Both the position numbers and the translations under genes were made by a program. A stretch of 64,000 nucleotides of DNA. Origin: Clostridia bacterium. GTDB lineage: Bacteria; Bacillota; Clostridia; Oscillospirales; CAG-272. The notes beneath the pieces are model-generated. The model searched no databases. It worked only from the letters and a program-made list of their open reading frames with translations, and was not told the DNA's origin. Each line of letters starts with the position of its first letter. The stretch's first letter is position 1. Below, piece after piece: positions 1 through 9,370 of the stretch. The stretch spans positions 1 through 64,000 of the forward strand of contig JAFTNU010000012.1 of assembly GCA_017451735.1 (NCBI GenBank), in the 5' to 3' direction.

Positions 1-185
1 AAACCGGCTCTCCTCATCCGCGTAACTGACTGCCAAGGAGTCTGACGTGTACATACCACGCCTCGCGCTTCTTGCGCTCGTCGAGATTCTTCGTCGCGCT
101 TTGTTGCGCTCCTCAGAATGACACATGGGAGGGGTGCGGGCGGACATAGCAAACGACGCGGGGGTGTGGGGAGACACTTCGTTAG

Positions 186-397
186 CCTTCCCCAAGAGGG
201 GGAAGGTGGCAGGCGAAGCCTGACGGATGAGGATGCTCAAGGCAAGAGTAACAAAATGGTTGTACAAACATAGTGCGTAACCCGGCCTCATCCGTCGCCT
301 TGGCGCGGATGGACCGTCGCCTTGGCGCGGATGGATCGTCGCCTTGGCGCGGATGGACCGTCGCGCGGTAGCGCGACATCTTCTCCAAAGGAGAAGG
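186..397. repeat. Inverted pair of intergenic repeats with a 22-bp tandem repeat
   Basis: The stretch 1-443 holds no convincing gene. A palindromic unit at 186-232 (CCTTCCCC...GGGGAAGG followed by a GGCAGGCGAAGCCTGACGGATGAG-like tail) recurs in inverse orientation at 286-397. Inside the second copy a 22-base unit beginning CGTCGCCTTGGCGCGG is repeated three times in tandem (293-314, 315-336, 337-358). Both copies are followed by a similar phrase containing AACATNGTGCGTA (about 262-280 and 410-429). This has the form of the short interspersed repeats that are common in gut Clostridia; that comparison is from memory. Confidence 0.6.
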
Positions 398-443
398 CGA
401 TGGGTGGTTTGTGCGAACATGGTGCGTAGGAAGAGGGCATAGA

Positions 444-480
444 GAAAAGGGACCTTTTTTCAAAAAGGTCCCTTTTTTCT
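444..480 (-). terminator. Rho-independent terminator after the MFS gene
   Basis: A perfect GC-containing stem (AAAGGGACC / GGTCCCTTT) is flanked by A and T tracts, so it could work in both directions. It lies directly after the stop codon of the minus-strand transporter. Confidence 0.8.
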
Positions 481-481
481 T

Positions 482-1672
482 TTATTTCTTTTTCCGCGAT
501 AATATATACAGCCTTCCTGCGCAAAGGAGCAGCAGGACGGGGATGGTGATCGCCAGCAGAAAGGGCAGGCGAAGATCTCCGCCGTTGAGATCGGCGATTC
601 GACCGGCCAACGAGGGGGCGGTCAAACATCCCAGATCTCCTGCAATGGCAAGAACGGCAAACATCGGCACGCCGCCGTCGGGGATCTGCTCTGTGGCAAG
701 GCTGTAAACTCCGGGCCAGAAAATACCAACCGAAAAGCCGCACAGGGCACAGCCGAGCAGGGCCAGGATCGGCAGGGGCGCAAGCGCTGCCAGCAGATAG
801 GCTCCCATGCAAAGCAGAGCAGATGCCACGATGACGGGCAGAAGATTGACCCGCCCTGCGATCTTGGCATACAGTACACGGGAAAGTCCCATCAGCACAG
901 CGAACAGGCAGGGGCCCAGCAGGTCGCCCATGGACTTGCTGACCTGCAAGCCGGATTCGGCAAAGGTGGAGGCCCATTGGCTCATGACCATTTCGGCGGC
1001 TCCGCCCATAAAGATCATCAAAAGGAGCCAGATGAAGGATTTATGCGAGAACAGATGACGCATGGTAGTGCCGCCTTCCTCGCCGGGCAGGCGCAGGATG
1101 GGCACCATGGCAAAAAGTGTGCCGCCAAGGAGGGGAATGGACGCCATGATGGCGGCCAGCACGGGCCAGTGCTCGATACCGAACAAGGCAAAGAAACCGA
1201 CGGAAACGAGAATGATGCCCGCCTGCCCCCAGCAGTAAAAGGAGTGTAGCAGACTCATGGAAGCGGCTTTGCCGTCACCGGGGCAAGCCTCCATTAAGGG
1301 GCTGACGATCACCTCGTCCAGTCCGCCGCCCACGGCACAGAGCAGGGTGGCGATGATTAGCCCCACATAGGCATTGGGCAGAAGATGGGGCAGAACGCCC
1401 ATGGAGACAAGCCCCGCCACGGCCAGAAATTGTGCACAGACCGCCACTGCCCGCAAATTCAGGCGGTCAATGACCTTGGCGGTGATGATGTCGGTGAGAA
1501 GCTGTACGGTAAAGTTGACTACGATCAGAAGGGAAATTTGTGTCAGGCTGATGCCGTAGCTGCTTTCAAAGGTGAGAAAGAGCAATGGCATAAAATTGTT
1601 GGCGATGGCTTGGGTGATGTAGCCCATATAACAGGCCACGCGGGTCCATTTAAATTGGTTAAAGTAGTTCAT
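482..1672 (-). CDS. MFS transporter
   Basis: This 396-residue protein is an integral membrane protein with about twelve hydrophobic helices and a length typical of the major facilitator superfamily. The loop after the second helix carries the basic DRLNLR segment in the position of the MFS signature loop. Such proteins move small solutes by proton symport or antiport; the substrate cannot be read from the sequence. It is the last gene of a minus-strand run, 12 bp after the cation transporter gene, and is followed by a strong terminator. The family call is fairly sure; any substrate would be a guess. Confidence 0.8.
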   Translation of the reverse strand: MNYFNQFKWTRVACYMGYITQAIANNFMPLLFLTFESSYGISLTQISLLIVVNFTVQLLTDIITAKVIDRLNLRAVAVCAQFLAVAGLVSMGVLPHLLPNAYVGLIIATLLCAVGGGLDEVIVSPLMEACPGDGKAASMSLLHSFYCWGQAGIILVSVGFFALFGIEHWPVLAAIMASIPLLGGTLFAMVPILRLPGEEGGTTMRHLFSHKSFIWLLLMIFMGGAAEMVMSQWASTFAESGLQVSKSMGDLLGPCLFAVLMGLSRVLYAKIAGRVNLLPVIVASALLCMGAYLLAALAPLPILALLGCALCGFSVGIFWPGVYSLATEQIPDGGVPMFAVLAIAGDLGCLTAPSLAGRIADLNGGDLRLPFLLAITIPVLLLLCAGRLYILSRKKK

Positions 1673-1684
1673 GCGGTCGTATCC

Positions 1685-2857
1685 TTATATTCTGTCTACG
1701 GTGATAACGGCGAAAAAATTGGGGGCGTTTTCGGCGATCATTGCCGCTACGGCGGCTTTTAATGTATTGTCGCTCTCTTTCACCTCAAAGGGCACGGCCA
1801 TATCGAAAATCAAATTGGTATGCGTGGTACCGGGCACCATGCGAAAATCGTGAATTTTGATACCGTTATGCACTTTTTTGACCAGCCTTGCCACCCGATT
1901 CCGCCATTCGTTTACCCGCTCGTCGTCCACAACGATGGGATCCAGGTGAATGGTGCAGTCAATGCCGTGCTCATAGCGCAGGCGCCGCTCGATGTTGTCC
2001 ACGGTGTCATGGGAGGCGAAAATATCCTTTTTGCCGTCCACCTCCACATGGAGCGTGGCGATCGTATGGCCGGGGCCGTATTGATGTACCGCCAGGTCGT
2101 GGATGCCCAGTGCCTCGGGGTATTCTCCTACCACGGTGCGGATGGCATTGACCGTCTCCTCATCGGGGGCCTGCCCCAGGATCGAATTTTTGGTATCGTT
2201 CAGTACCCGCAGACCCGCCCAGAAGATCAGGCAGGCCACCAGAATACCCATAACGGGGTCGATGTAGACCGCCATTCCTTCGGGGAGAAAGCGGGCGGCA
2301 ACGGTGGCAACAAGCACGGCGGCGGTGGCGCCCGCGTCGGAAAGAGAATCAGCCGCCGTGGCGCGCATGACATCAGAGTTGATCCTTTTCCCGACGGTGC
2401 GGTTGAATAGGCTCAGCCAGAGCTTAACCCCGATCGAGACCGCCAGAATGATGATGGCGATCAGATTAAAATCCAAGGGAGTGGGGGCCAGCAGCTTTTC
2501 TACCGAGCTGCGAACCAGCTCCACACCGATGAACAGGATCAGAAAGGAAACAATCATCGACGCAATATATTCTATGCGGGCGTGACCGAAGGGGTGCTCG
2601 CGGTCGGCGGGCTTTGCCGAGATCTTAAAGCTGATCAGAGACACCACCGAGGAGCCTGCATCCGAGAGGTTGTTCACCGCATCGGCTCGAATCGAAATCG
2701 ACCCCGACAGGGTGCCCGCGATCAGCTTGACGGCAAAGAGAAGAATGTTGCAAAAGATTCCCGTAACCGAAACCATGGTGCCGTATGCACGGCGCACGGT
2801 GGGGCTTTTGAGATTTTCGCTGTTTTTGACAAAAAGGCGGGTGAGTAGCTTGACCAT
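1685..2857 (-). CDS. Cation diffusion facilitator family transporter
   Basis: The 390-residue protein has the CDF pattern: about six membrane helices in the first 220 residues and a soluble C-terminal dimerisation domain. The metal-site motifs are visible in helix 2 (ADAVNNLSD) and helix 5 (AADSLSD), with the family signature HPFGHARIEY between them. CDF proteins export divalent metals such as Zn, Fe, Mn or Co in exchange for protons; the metal is not predictable here. The ATG at 2857 was chosen over a TTG 15 bp upstream because GAGG lies at a normal distance. It sits between the MBOAT and MFS genes with gaps of 21 and 12 bp, so co-transcription is likely. Confidence 0.9.
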   Translation of the reverse strand: MVKLLTRLFVKNSENLKSPTVRRAYGTMVSVTGIFCNILLFAVKLIAGTLSGSISIRADAVNNLSDAGSSVVSLISFKISAKPADREHPFGHARIEYIASMIVSFLILFIGVELVRSSVEKLLAPTPLDFNLIAIIILAVSIGVKLWLSLFNRTVGKRINSDVMRATAADSLSDAGATAAVLVATVAARFLPEGMAVYIDPVMGILVACLIFWAGLRVLNDTKNSILGQAPDEETVNAIRTVVGEYPEALGIHDLAVHQYGPGHTIATLHVEVDGKKDIFASHDTVDNIERRLRYEHGIDCTIHLDPIVVDDERVNEWRNRVARLVKKVHNGIKIHDFRMVPGTTHTNLIFDMAVPFEVKESDNTLKAAVAAMIAENAPNFFAVITVDRI

Positions 2858-2878
2858 GGCGGTACCTCGCAATTGAAA

Positions 2879-4303
2879 TTAAAATCTGAAATAAAGAAAG
2901 GGGTTGAACCCGGCATCGGAAAGATCGATCAGCGCAAGCAGAAGCGCCGCCACGGGCAGAGCGGTGCGAAGCCATAAAATGCGTTTTTTGCATACCGTTT
3001 TGTGGTATATTTTGCGCGGAAGGGGGGTGCAGCCAAGGGTACAAAGGGTAAAAAGGGGCAGGTGACGCACCGCATCATAAAGATCGGCACGGTTCAATAG
3101 CCCGCCGGCACCCAGCAGAGAGCCCACAAACCGCCCCAGGGCGGGGAGGGTGAGAGCGGCGGTACTGCCGTCAAAGGCGAAGATCAGCCAGCCGCCGAGA
3201 ATGCCAAGCAGAGCCGCACCGTGTGCGATTACCCTGGGAACGGGTGGAAAAAATCGCTTGATCACGAATTTTTCGAGGATCAGCAAGAGAAAATAGTAGA
3301 CGCCCCACAGAATAAAATTCCAGGATGCCCCGTGCCAAAGCCCCGTCAAGGACCATACAATAAAAATGTTGCGCACGGTTCTGAGCGTACCGCGTCGGTT
3401 ACCTCCGAGAGGAATATAGACATATTCACGGAAGAAGGTGGAAAGTGTCATGTGCCAGCGCCGCCAGAAATCGGTGATACTGCGGGCCGTGTAGGGATAG
3501 TTGAAGTTTTCCGGAAAGCGAAATCCGAACAGGCGTCCCAGACCTACTGCCATATCGGAGTAGCCCGAAAAATCGAAATAGATCTGAAAGGCAAAGGCAA
3601 CAAGCGCCGTAAAGGCCCCCAGAAAGGAAAGCCCGGCCCGTGCCGTAAGCGTGGTGAACAGGGCGCCTGCGGGATTGGCCAGCAGCATTTTTTTGGCAAG
3701 CCCCGCGGTAAAACGGCGGACGCCCGTGGCGGTACCGCTCACACTGTGCGTACGCTCTCGCAGAGCCGCAGATACGTCACGGTAACGGACAATGGGTCCT
3801 GCCACCAATTGCGGGAAGAGTGCCACATAAACCCCCAGCACGGCGGGATTTTTCTCGGGGGGGACCCGGCCGCGATATACATCCACCACATAGGAGAGCG
3901 CTTGGAAGGTGTAGAAGGAAATGCCGAGGGGCAGGCGGGGGGATTGGAACGAAAAACCCAACACGTTTGCAAAAAAAGCCGCATATTTATAGTAAAAGAG
4001 TAAGCCGATGTGAAAAACGACGGCCGCCCACAGCAGGAGCTTGGGGTGCTTGACGCGGGGGAGCAGTATGCCGAAAAGGGCGTCGGCAAGGATGACGCCG
4101 ATCATCAGAAAAACGTAGAGCGGCTCGCCCCAGGCATAGAAGATCAGACTGGCGATCAGCAAGATCGCGTTTTGCCAGATCAGCTCCGTGCGCCTCGTTG
4201 CCTTTTCCTTTTTCCATGCCCGATAGAGAAGGGGAGGCAGAAAATACAGAAGCAGCGTGATGGGCAGAAACCAGAACAGGAAAGAAAAAGATGAAAACAG
4301 CAT
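2879..4303 (-). CDS. MBOAT family membrane-bound O-acyltransferase (AlgI/DltB-like)
   Basis: The protein has 474 residues and many membrane helices. It carries the AlgI-type core motif WRRWHMTLSTFFREYVYIPL and the second catalytic-histidine motif LWHGASWNF, both near the middle. Known relatives transfer acetyl or D-alanyl groups across the membrane onto extracellular polysaccharide or teichoic acid. No AlgJ/AlgX-like partner or dlt gene is adjacent, so the acceptor is unknown. The start is the ATG at 4303, preceded by GGAGG. Upstream in-frame ATGs would add a hydrophilic tail without a ribosome binding site. It is the first gene of the minus-strand run. Confidence 0.9.
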   Translation of the reverse strand: MLFSSFSFLFWFLPITLLLYFLPPLLYRAWKKEKATRRTELIWQNAILLIASLIFYAWGEPLYVFLMIGVILADALFGILLPRVKHPKLLLWAAVVFHIGLLFYYKYAAFFANVLGFSFQSPRLPLGISFYTFQALSYVVDVYRGRVPPEKNPAVLGVYVALFPQLVAGPIVRYRDVSAALRERTHSVSGTATGVRRFTAGLAKKMLLANPAGALFTTLTARAGLSFLGAFTALVAFAFQIYFDFSGYSDMAVGLGRLFGFRFPENFNYPYTARSITDFWRRWHMTLSTFFREYVYIPLGGNRRGTLRTVRNIFIVWSLTGLWHGASWNFILWGVYYFLLLILEKFVIKRFFPPVPRVIAHGAALLGILGGWLIFAFDGSTAALTLPALGRFVGSLLGAGGLLNRADLYDAVRHLPLFTLCTLGCTPLPRKIYHKTVCKKRILWLRTALPVAALLLALIDLSDAGFNPFLYFRF

Positions 4304-4477
4304 AACATCCTCCACATAAACTATGTAAGGAGTGTTATGATTATTTTTCTCTTTGGCGTTGCCCATCATTATAGCACATTTTGGCACATTTGGGAAGACG
4401 CCTTTTCGAAAAAGCCGAAAAAGGATAAAAAGACCGAAAAATATTATAATATAAAGATATTTTGTGCAAGATGACTA

Positions 4478-4506
4478 TTGAAAAATCTGTCATAATGCGC
4501 TATAAT
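4478..4506 (+). promoter_or_regulatory. Probable promoter of the liv-type operon
   Basis: TTGAAA and TATAAT are separated by exactly 17 bp, 113 bp before the binding-protein start. The rest of the 315-bp gap to the divergent MBOAT gene is AT-rich and shows no other clear element. Confidence 0.6.
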
Positions 4507-4618
4507 CGAAGGCAAGATACCGGACCGGCAATGGCGTCTGCCCGTGCGAACCCCAAAAAGTTCCCCTCGAGCTCCCATGGCCACGGTATTATTTTATTTT
4601 CATCAAGGAGAAACAACA

Positions 4619-5767
4619 ATGAAAAAGATCCTTTCGCTTGTTCTCGCCGTTCTGATGATCGCCGGCTGCTGTGCGGCGCTCTCCTCTTGTGGTAAAAGCA
4701 ATACCATTAAGATCGGTATGTCCGGCCCCTTGACCGGTGATGCCGCAGTTTACGGCAAGGCTGTTCAGAACTCTGCCGATATGGCCATCAAGGAAATCAA
4801 CGATAACGGCGGCCTCAACGGCATCATGCTGGAGCTTTTGCCCTACGATGACCAGGCCAAGTCCGAGAATGTGCAGACCAACTACGCCTCGATGATCGAG
4901 GCCGGTGTGCAGGTCTCTTTGGGTTGCGTTACCACCGGCGCGGGCATGGAGTTTACCGCTCTTTCCAAGGATGACAATCTGTTCTTCCTGACGCCCTCGG
5001 CTACCGGCGACGAGATCCCCCAGAACCCCAACGGTTATCAGATGTGCTTTGCGGATTCCAACCAGGGCGGTGAGGCTGCCAAATACGTCAACTCCCTGAA
5101 CCTTTCGCACATCGGTATTCTTTACAGATCCGACGATGCTTACTCCACCGGCATCCTCAAGCAGTTCAAGGAGAATCTGAATTCCAATATTACTTACACC
5201 GAGGCCAGCTTTACCACCAACCAGCCCACCGACCTCAGTGCACAGATCGATCTGCTCAAGGATTGCACCTTTATCTTCTGCCCCATCTACTACACGCCCG
5301 CCGCTACGTTCATGCTGCAGGCAAAGGATAAGATCGCCAAGGACGCTGTTTACTACGGCTGTGACGGCTTTGACGGCATCGAGTCCGCCGAGGGCTTTGA
5401 TATCAGCACCATTCCTCAGAAGATCTCTATGCTTTCCCACTTCGACTCCAAGGCCACCGAGGGTCTTGCCGGTGACTATGTCAAGAAGTACACCGAGACC
5501 TACGGTAAGGATACGCTCAACCAGTTCGGTGCCTCTGCTTACGACTGTGTCTACGCTATTTTCGGCGCTATGAAGAAGGCTGTGGAGGCAGGGAAGGAGA
5601 TCACCGCCGAAACCTCCGCTTATGAGCTTTGCGAGATCCTGAAGGAGCAGTTTAACGGCGATTACACCTTCTCCGGCGTGACCGGTACCAATGTGACCTG
5701 GCAGTCCAGCGGTTACGTGACCAAGGAAGCAAAATATGTTGTGATCAAGGAAGTCAACGCCAACTGA
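4619..5767 (+). CDS. ABC transporter substrate-binding lipoprotein, branched-chain amino acid type
   Basis: The 382-residue protein starts with a lipoprotein signal peptide (MKKILSL..., lipobox LSSC around residue 24) and then a periplasmic-binding fold of the LivJ/LivK type (IKIGMSGPLTGDAAVYGK, NGGLNGI). It would be anchored outside the membrane and deliver ligand to the permeases encoded downstream. LivJ relatives bind Leu/Ile/Val, other amino acids, short amides or aromatic acids, so the ligand is open. The ATG at 4619 follows AAGGAG. A hairpin separates this gene from the permeases, which fits higher expression of the binding protein. Confidence 0.92.
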   Translation: MKKILSLVLAVLMIAGCCAALSSCGKSNTIKIGMSGPLTGDAAVYGKAVQNSADMAIKEINDNGGLNGIMLELLPYDDQAKSENVQTNYASMIEAGVQVSLGCVTTGAGMEFTALSKDDNLFFLTPSATGDEIPQNPNGYQMCFADSNQGGEAAKYVNSLNLSHIGILYRSDDAYSTGILKQFKENLNSNITYTEASFTTNQPTDLSAQIDLLKDCTFIFCPIYYTPAATFMLQAKDKIAKDAVYYGCDGFDGIESAEGFDISTIPQKISMLSHFDSKATEGLAGDYVKKYTETYGKDTLNQFGASAYDCVYAIFGAMKKAVEAGKEITAETSAYELCEILKEQFNGDYTFSGVTGTNVTWQSSGYVTKEAKYVVIKEVNAN

Positions 5768-5795
5768 TCGCACACCTTTTTAAAACAGATCTTGA

Positions 5796-5827
5796 TTTGC
5801 TGACACGGCTTTTGCCGTGTCAGCAAA
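5796..5827 (+). terminator. Intercistronic hairpin between binding protein and permease genes
   Basis: A 14-bp stem (TTTGCTGACACGGC / GCCGTGTCAGCAAA) with a TTTT loop lies between the first and second genes. It lacks a long U tract, so it may attenuate or protect the upstream message rather than fully terminate. Confidence 0.6.
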
Positions 5828-5854
5828 TTGTCATAAATACGATAAGGAAATAGT

Positions 5855-6730
5855 ATGGATTTTATTAACGCACTGATTAACGGCCTCAGCTTGGGCGGGA
5901 CGTATGCCATGATCGCCATCGGCTATACCATGGTGTACGGTATCGCAAAAATGCTGAACTTTGCCCACGGCGACATCATCATGGTGGGCGGCTATGCCAT
6001 GTATGTAACACTGCTTCTTGTGGGGCAGCCCATCGTGGCACTGATCGCCGCCATTGTGTTCTGCGTCATTCTGGGTGTTTGTGTGGAGCGGTTTGCTTAC
6101 AAGCCCTTGCGGGGCGCCTCTCCCCTGGCGGTGCTGATCACCGCCATCGGCGTCAGCTCTCTTCTGCAAAGCCTGGCACAGATCGCCTTCGGCTCCGCAC
6201 CCAAAATGCTGATGGCCGTGCAGATCTCGGGCACCGTGACGCTGGGCTCGATCCATATCGCGTACTACACCATCCTGACCCTGGCTCTTACGGTGGTCAT
6301 CATGGTGGCCATGACTCTTTTTGTCAAATATTCCAAGCCCGGCCGTGCCATGGTCGCCGTGTCGGAGGATCGTGATGCCGCAAGATTGATGGGCATCAAT
6401 ACCAATGCCATCATCGCCATTACCTTTGCCATCGGTTCGGCTTTGGCCGCTGTGGCGGGCTACTGTATGCTGATCAAGTCTCCCACCCTGACCAATACCT
6501 TGGGCGCTATGCCCGGTATCAAGGCCTTTACCGCCGCAGTCATCGGCGGCATCGGCTCGATTCCCGGCGCCATGCTGGGCGGCATCGTGCTTGGGGTGAT
6601 CGAGGCGATCTCCCTGAGCATACCGGGGCTTGCTCCCTTTACCGATGCGGTTGAATTCGGTATTCTGATCATCATTCTGTTGGTCAAGCCCGCCGGGCTT
6701 CTCGGCAAAGCCAGGAGGGAGAAGGTATGA
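5855..6730 (+). CDS. livH: Branched-chain amino acid ABC transporter permease, LivH type
   Basis: This 291-residue inner-membrane permease has the LivH hallmarks: N-terminal NGLSLGGTYAMIAIGYTMVYG, the LNFAHGDI motif, and a C-terminal GGIGSIPGAMLGG loop that contacts the ATPase. It forms the translocation pore with the LivM-type protein. The family normally has 285-310 residues. The stop overlaps the start of the next gene by 4 bp, indicating translational coupling. Confidence 0.95.
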   Translation: MDFINALINGLSLGGTYAMIAIGYTMVYGIAKMLNFAHGDIIMVGGYAMYVTLLLVGQPIVALIAAIVFCVILGVCVERFAYKPLRGASPLAVLITAIGVSSLLQSLAQIAFGSAPKMLMAVQISGTVTLGSIHIAYYTILTLALTVVIMVAMTLFVKYSKPGRAMVAVSEDRDAARLMGINTNAIIAITFAIGSALAAVAGYCMLIKSPTLTNTLGAMPGIKAFTAAVIGGIGSIPGAMLGGIVLGVIEAISLSIPGLAPFTDAVEFGILIIILLVKPAGLLGKARREKV

Positions 6731-7812
6731 ATCGTATCGCAGCATTTTTCAAAAAGCCCTTCATCCGTCGTTACGCCAATTATCTGGTGATCGGTGCCGC
6801 CGCGCTGATCTTCGGATTGCTCTCGGTCACGGGCGCTCTTTCCATGAGCAACCAGTTCCTGCTGGAGCAGATCTCCATCGCCGTTTTGCTGGCGGTATCC
6901 CTTTCCATGGTGGTCGGATTCCTCGGGGAGCTGTCCCTTGGCCATGCGGGCTTTATGTGTGTGGGCGCTTACCTTGGCGGTAAGATCGCATCCCTCCTGG
7001 TTTCCGCCATGGGCGTTGGTGAAAGCAATTTCCTTGTTTTGATCCTTTCGTTGCTGATCGGCGGCGCGGTGGCGGCACTGTTCGGCTTTATCATCGGTCT
7101 GCCTGCGCTTCGTCTGCGGGGCGACTACCTGGCCATTGTGACCCTTGCCTTTGGCGAGATCGTCCGTTCGGTGCTGATGAATCTGCCCTCCGAGCTGTTC
7201 GGTGGCACCTTGGGTCTCAAGACGCCCCGCTTTACCCGCCAGTACCTCTTCATCATTGCGCTGGTGCTGGTGCTGGCCTGCCTTGCCGTGACCCAGAATC
7301 TGATCCGCTCCAAGCACGGCCGCGCCATCATTTCCATCAAGGATAATGAGATCGCCGCCCGCGCCATGGGCATTGATGTGACCAAATACAAGCTGTTTGT
7401 GTTCACCATTTCTTCCTTCTTTGCAGGTGTGGCCGGTGTGCTTTACAGCTATACTCAGTCCACAGTGCAGAGTGCCACCTTCGATTACAACTACTCCATC
7501 GAGATTCTGGTGATGGTGGTGCTGGGCGGTATGGGCAGTATCAACGGCTCCATGATCGCCGCGGCTCTGATCACCTTCCTCAATGTAAAGCTGCAGTCGG
7601 TGCTCAAGGGCGATATGGCGGTGCTCAAGGATGTTATTTATGCCCTGATCCTGATTCTCATTGTCATTTACAAGAATGCCCCGGGCCTGTCTGCCTTCCG
7701 CGAAAAGTACAATTTCAAGACCTTGACGGCTAAATTATTCAAAAAGAAAGAGACGGTTTCAAAAAACGGTGACACCGTACCCGTAGTACAGGAGGAAGCA
7801 AAAGATGAATGA
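6727..7812 (+). CDS. livM: Branched-chain amino acid ABC transporter permease, LivM type
   Basis: The 361-residue protein has about eight to ten membrane helices and the LivM signatures GELSLGHAGFMCVGAY, LRLRGDYLAIVTLAFGEI and VLGGMGSINGSM. It is the second half of the pore. A charged tail after residue 325 (KLFKKKETVSKNGD) is an ordinary cytoplasmic extension. It overlaps both neighbours (4 bp with livH, 8 bp with livG), so the whole importer is one operon. Confidence 0.95.
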   Translation: MNRIAAFFKKPFIRRYANYLVIGAAALIFGLLSVTGALSMSNQFLLEQISIAVLLAVSLSMVVGFLGELSLGHAGFMCVGAYLGGKIASLLVSAMGVGESNFLVLILSLLIGGAVAALFGFIIGLPALRLRGDYLAIVTLAFGEIVRSVLMNLPSELFGGTLGLKTPRFTRQYLFIIALVLVLACLAVTQNLIRSKHGRAIISIKDNEIAARAMGIDVTKYKLFVFTISSFFAGVAGVLYSYTQSTVQSATFDYNYSIEILVMVVLGGMGSINGSMIAAALITFLNVKLQSVLKGDMAVLKDVIYALILILIVIYKNAPGLSAFREKYNFKTLTAKLFKKKETVSKNGDTVPVVQEEAKDE

Positions 7813-8599
7813 CACACAATTTGTTGCCTCCGACGGGCGGGAATCCGTGCTCAGGACCGAGCATCTTCGCATTCAGTTCGGTGGCCTTCGCGCCGTGGAT
7901 GATGTGAATCTGGAGATTAAGAAAGGGGAGCTGTACGGTCTGATCGGCCCCAACGGAGCGGGAAAGACTACGGTCTTCAATCTGTTGACCGGCGTGTATA
8001 AGCCCACCTCGGGTAAGATCTTTCTTTGCGGAAAGGATATTACCGGCAAGGCCCCTGCCGAGATCAATCGCCTGGGTATTGCCAGAACCTTTCAGAACAT
8101 TCGCCTTTTCAACAATCTGACGGTGATCGAAAACGTGATGGTGGGACTTTCCAACAGTATTTCCTGCAATATTGCCCAGTCGATCTTCCGCCTGCCCCGC
8201 CACAAAAAGTCCGAAAAGGAGTTTTACGAGCGGGCACTGGAGCTTTTGAAGGTCTTCCAGCTGGACGAATACAAGGATTACCTGGCGGCAAATCTGCCTT
8301 ACGGTAAGCAGAGAAAGCTGGAGATCGCCCGTGCCATGGCCACCAATCCCACCCTGCTGCTTCTTGATGAGCCTGCCGCAGGCATGAATCCCAACGAGAC
8401 CCAGGAGCTGATGGATGACATCACCTTTGTGCGCAAGAATTTCGGTATGACCATTCTGCTCATCGAGCATGATATGCGTCTGGTCAGCGGTATTTGCGAG
8501 AACCTGACGGTGCTCAATTTCGGTACCGAGCTTGCCAAGGGGGAGACAGCCAAGGTCCTTTCCGATCCCGCAGTGGTCAAGGCTTACCTTGGTGAATAA
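7805..8599 (+). CDS. livG: ABC transporter ATP-binding protein, LivG type
   Basis: The 264-residue ATPase has Walker A GPNGAGKT (about residue 43), the LivG-type signature PYGKQRKLEIARAM, Walker B LLLLDEPAAGMNP and the H-loop LIEHDM. It powers transport as a heterodimer with the LivF protein. The signature segment reads LPYGKQ where most ABC proteins have LSGGQ; this is usual for LivG. It is 6 bp from the next gene. Confidence 0.95.
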   Translation: MNDTQFVASDGRESVLRTEHLRIQFGGLRAVDDVNLEIKKGELYGLIGPNGAGKTTVFNLLTGVYKPTSGKIFLCGKDITGKAPAEINRLGIARTFQNIRLFNNLTVIENVMVGLSNSISCNIAQSIFRLPRHKKSEKEFYERALELLKVFQLDEYKDYLAANLPYGKQRKLEIARAMATNPTLLLLDEPAAGMNPNETQELMDDITFVRKNFGMTILLIEHDMRLVSGICENLTVLNFGTELAKGETAKVLSDPAVVKAYLGE

Positions 8600-8605
8600 G
8601 GAGGA

Positions 8606-9328
8606 ATGGCTGTGTCGGAAGTATTGTTAAAGGTTGAAAATTTAAATGTGTATTATGGTATGATCCACGCCCTGAAGGGCATCTCCTTTGAGGTGAACAA
8701 GGGTGAGATCGTGTCATTGATCGGTGCCAACGGTGCCGGAAAAACCACGACGCTGCATACCATTACCGGTCTCATTCATCCCAAGGAGGGCAGGGTCCTT
8801 TATAAGGGAGAGGAGATCACCCGTACCCCCGCCCACAAGATCGTGGGGATGGGGATGGTGCACGTGCCCGAGGGGCGCCGCATTTTTCAAGGGCTGTCGG
8901 TATACGATAATCTGCTTCTCGGTTCTTATTCCCGCAAGGATAAGAATGAGATCAAAGAGAATCTGGAAAAGGTCTTCGTTCAGTTCCCCCGACTTGCCGA
9001 GCGTCGCACCCAGCTGGCGGGTACTCTGTCGGGCGGTGAGCAGCAGATGCTTGCCATGGGCAGAGCACTGCTGTCAAGTCCTGAGCTGATCGTTCTCGAC
9101 GAGCCCTCCATGGGCCTGTCACCGCTCCTTGTGGGTGAGGTGTTTGAGATCGTCAAGTCCTTCCGCGAGGCGGGAAAGACCGTGCTTCTGGTAGAGCAGA
9201 ATGCCAAAAAGGCGATGTCGATCTCCGATCGCGCCTATGTGCTGGAGAACGGTGTTATCACCATGTCCGGTGATTCCCGCGAGCTGGCCGAGGACGAGCG
9301 TGTAAGAAAAGCCTATCTCGGTGCATAA
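8606..9328 (+). CDS. livF: ABC transporter ATP-binding protein, LivF type
   Basis: The 240-residue partner ATPase has Walker A GANGAGKTT, signature LSGGEQQMLAMGRAL and Walker B LIVLDEPSMGLSP. The start codon is preceded by AAGGAGGA overlapping the livG stop. It is the last gene of the importer operon and is followed by a strong terminator. Confidence 0.95.
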   Translation: MAVSEVLLKVENLNVYYGMIHALKGISFEVNKGEIVSLIGANGAGKTTTLHTITGLIHPKEGRVLYKGEEITRTPAHKIVGMGMVHVPEGRRIFQGLSVYDNLLLGSYSRKDKNEIKENLEKVFVQFPRLAERRTQLAGTLSGGEQQMLAMGRALLSSPELIVLDEPSMGLSPLLVGEVFEIVKSFREAGKTVLLVEQNAKKAMSISDRAYVLENGVITMSGDSRELAEDERVRKAYLGA

Positions 9329-9332
9329 AGCA

Positions 9333-9370
9333 AAAGGGCATCACCCGCCAAGCGGGTGATGCCCTTTTTT
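9333..9370 (+). terminator. Terminator of the liv operon
   Basis: AAGGGCATCACCCGC and its complement flank a short loop and are followed by TTTTTT. It also serves the convergent minus-strand gene, whose stop codon is at 9369. Confidence 0.9.

Noticed and set aside
2879..4303. dlt (teichoic acid D-alanylation) operon
   Set aside because: Only the MBOAT protein is present; DltA, DltC and DltD homologues are absent.
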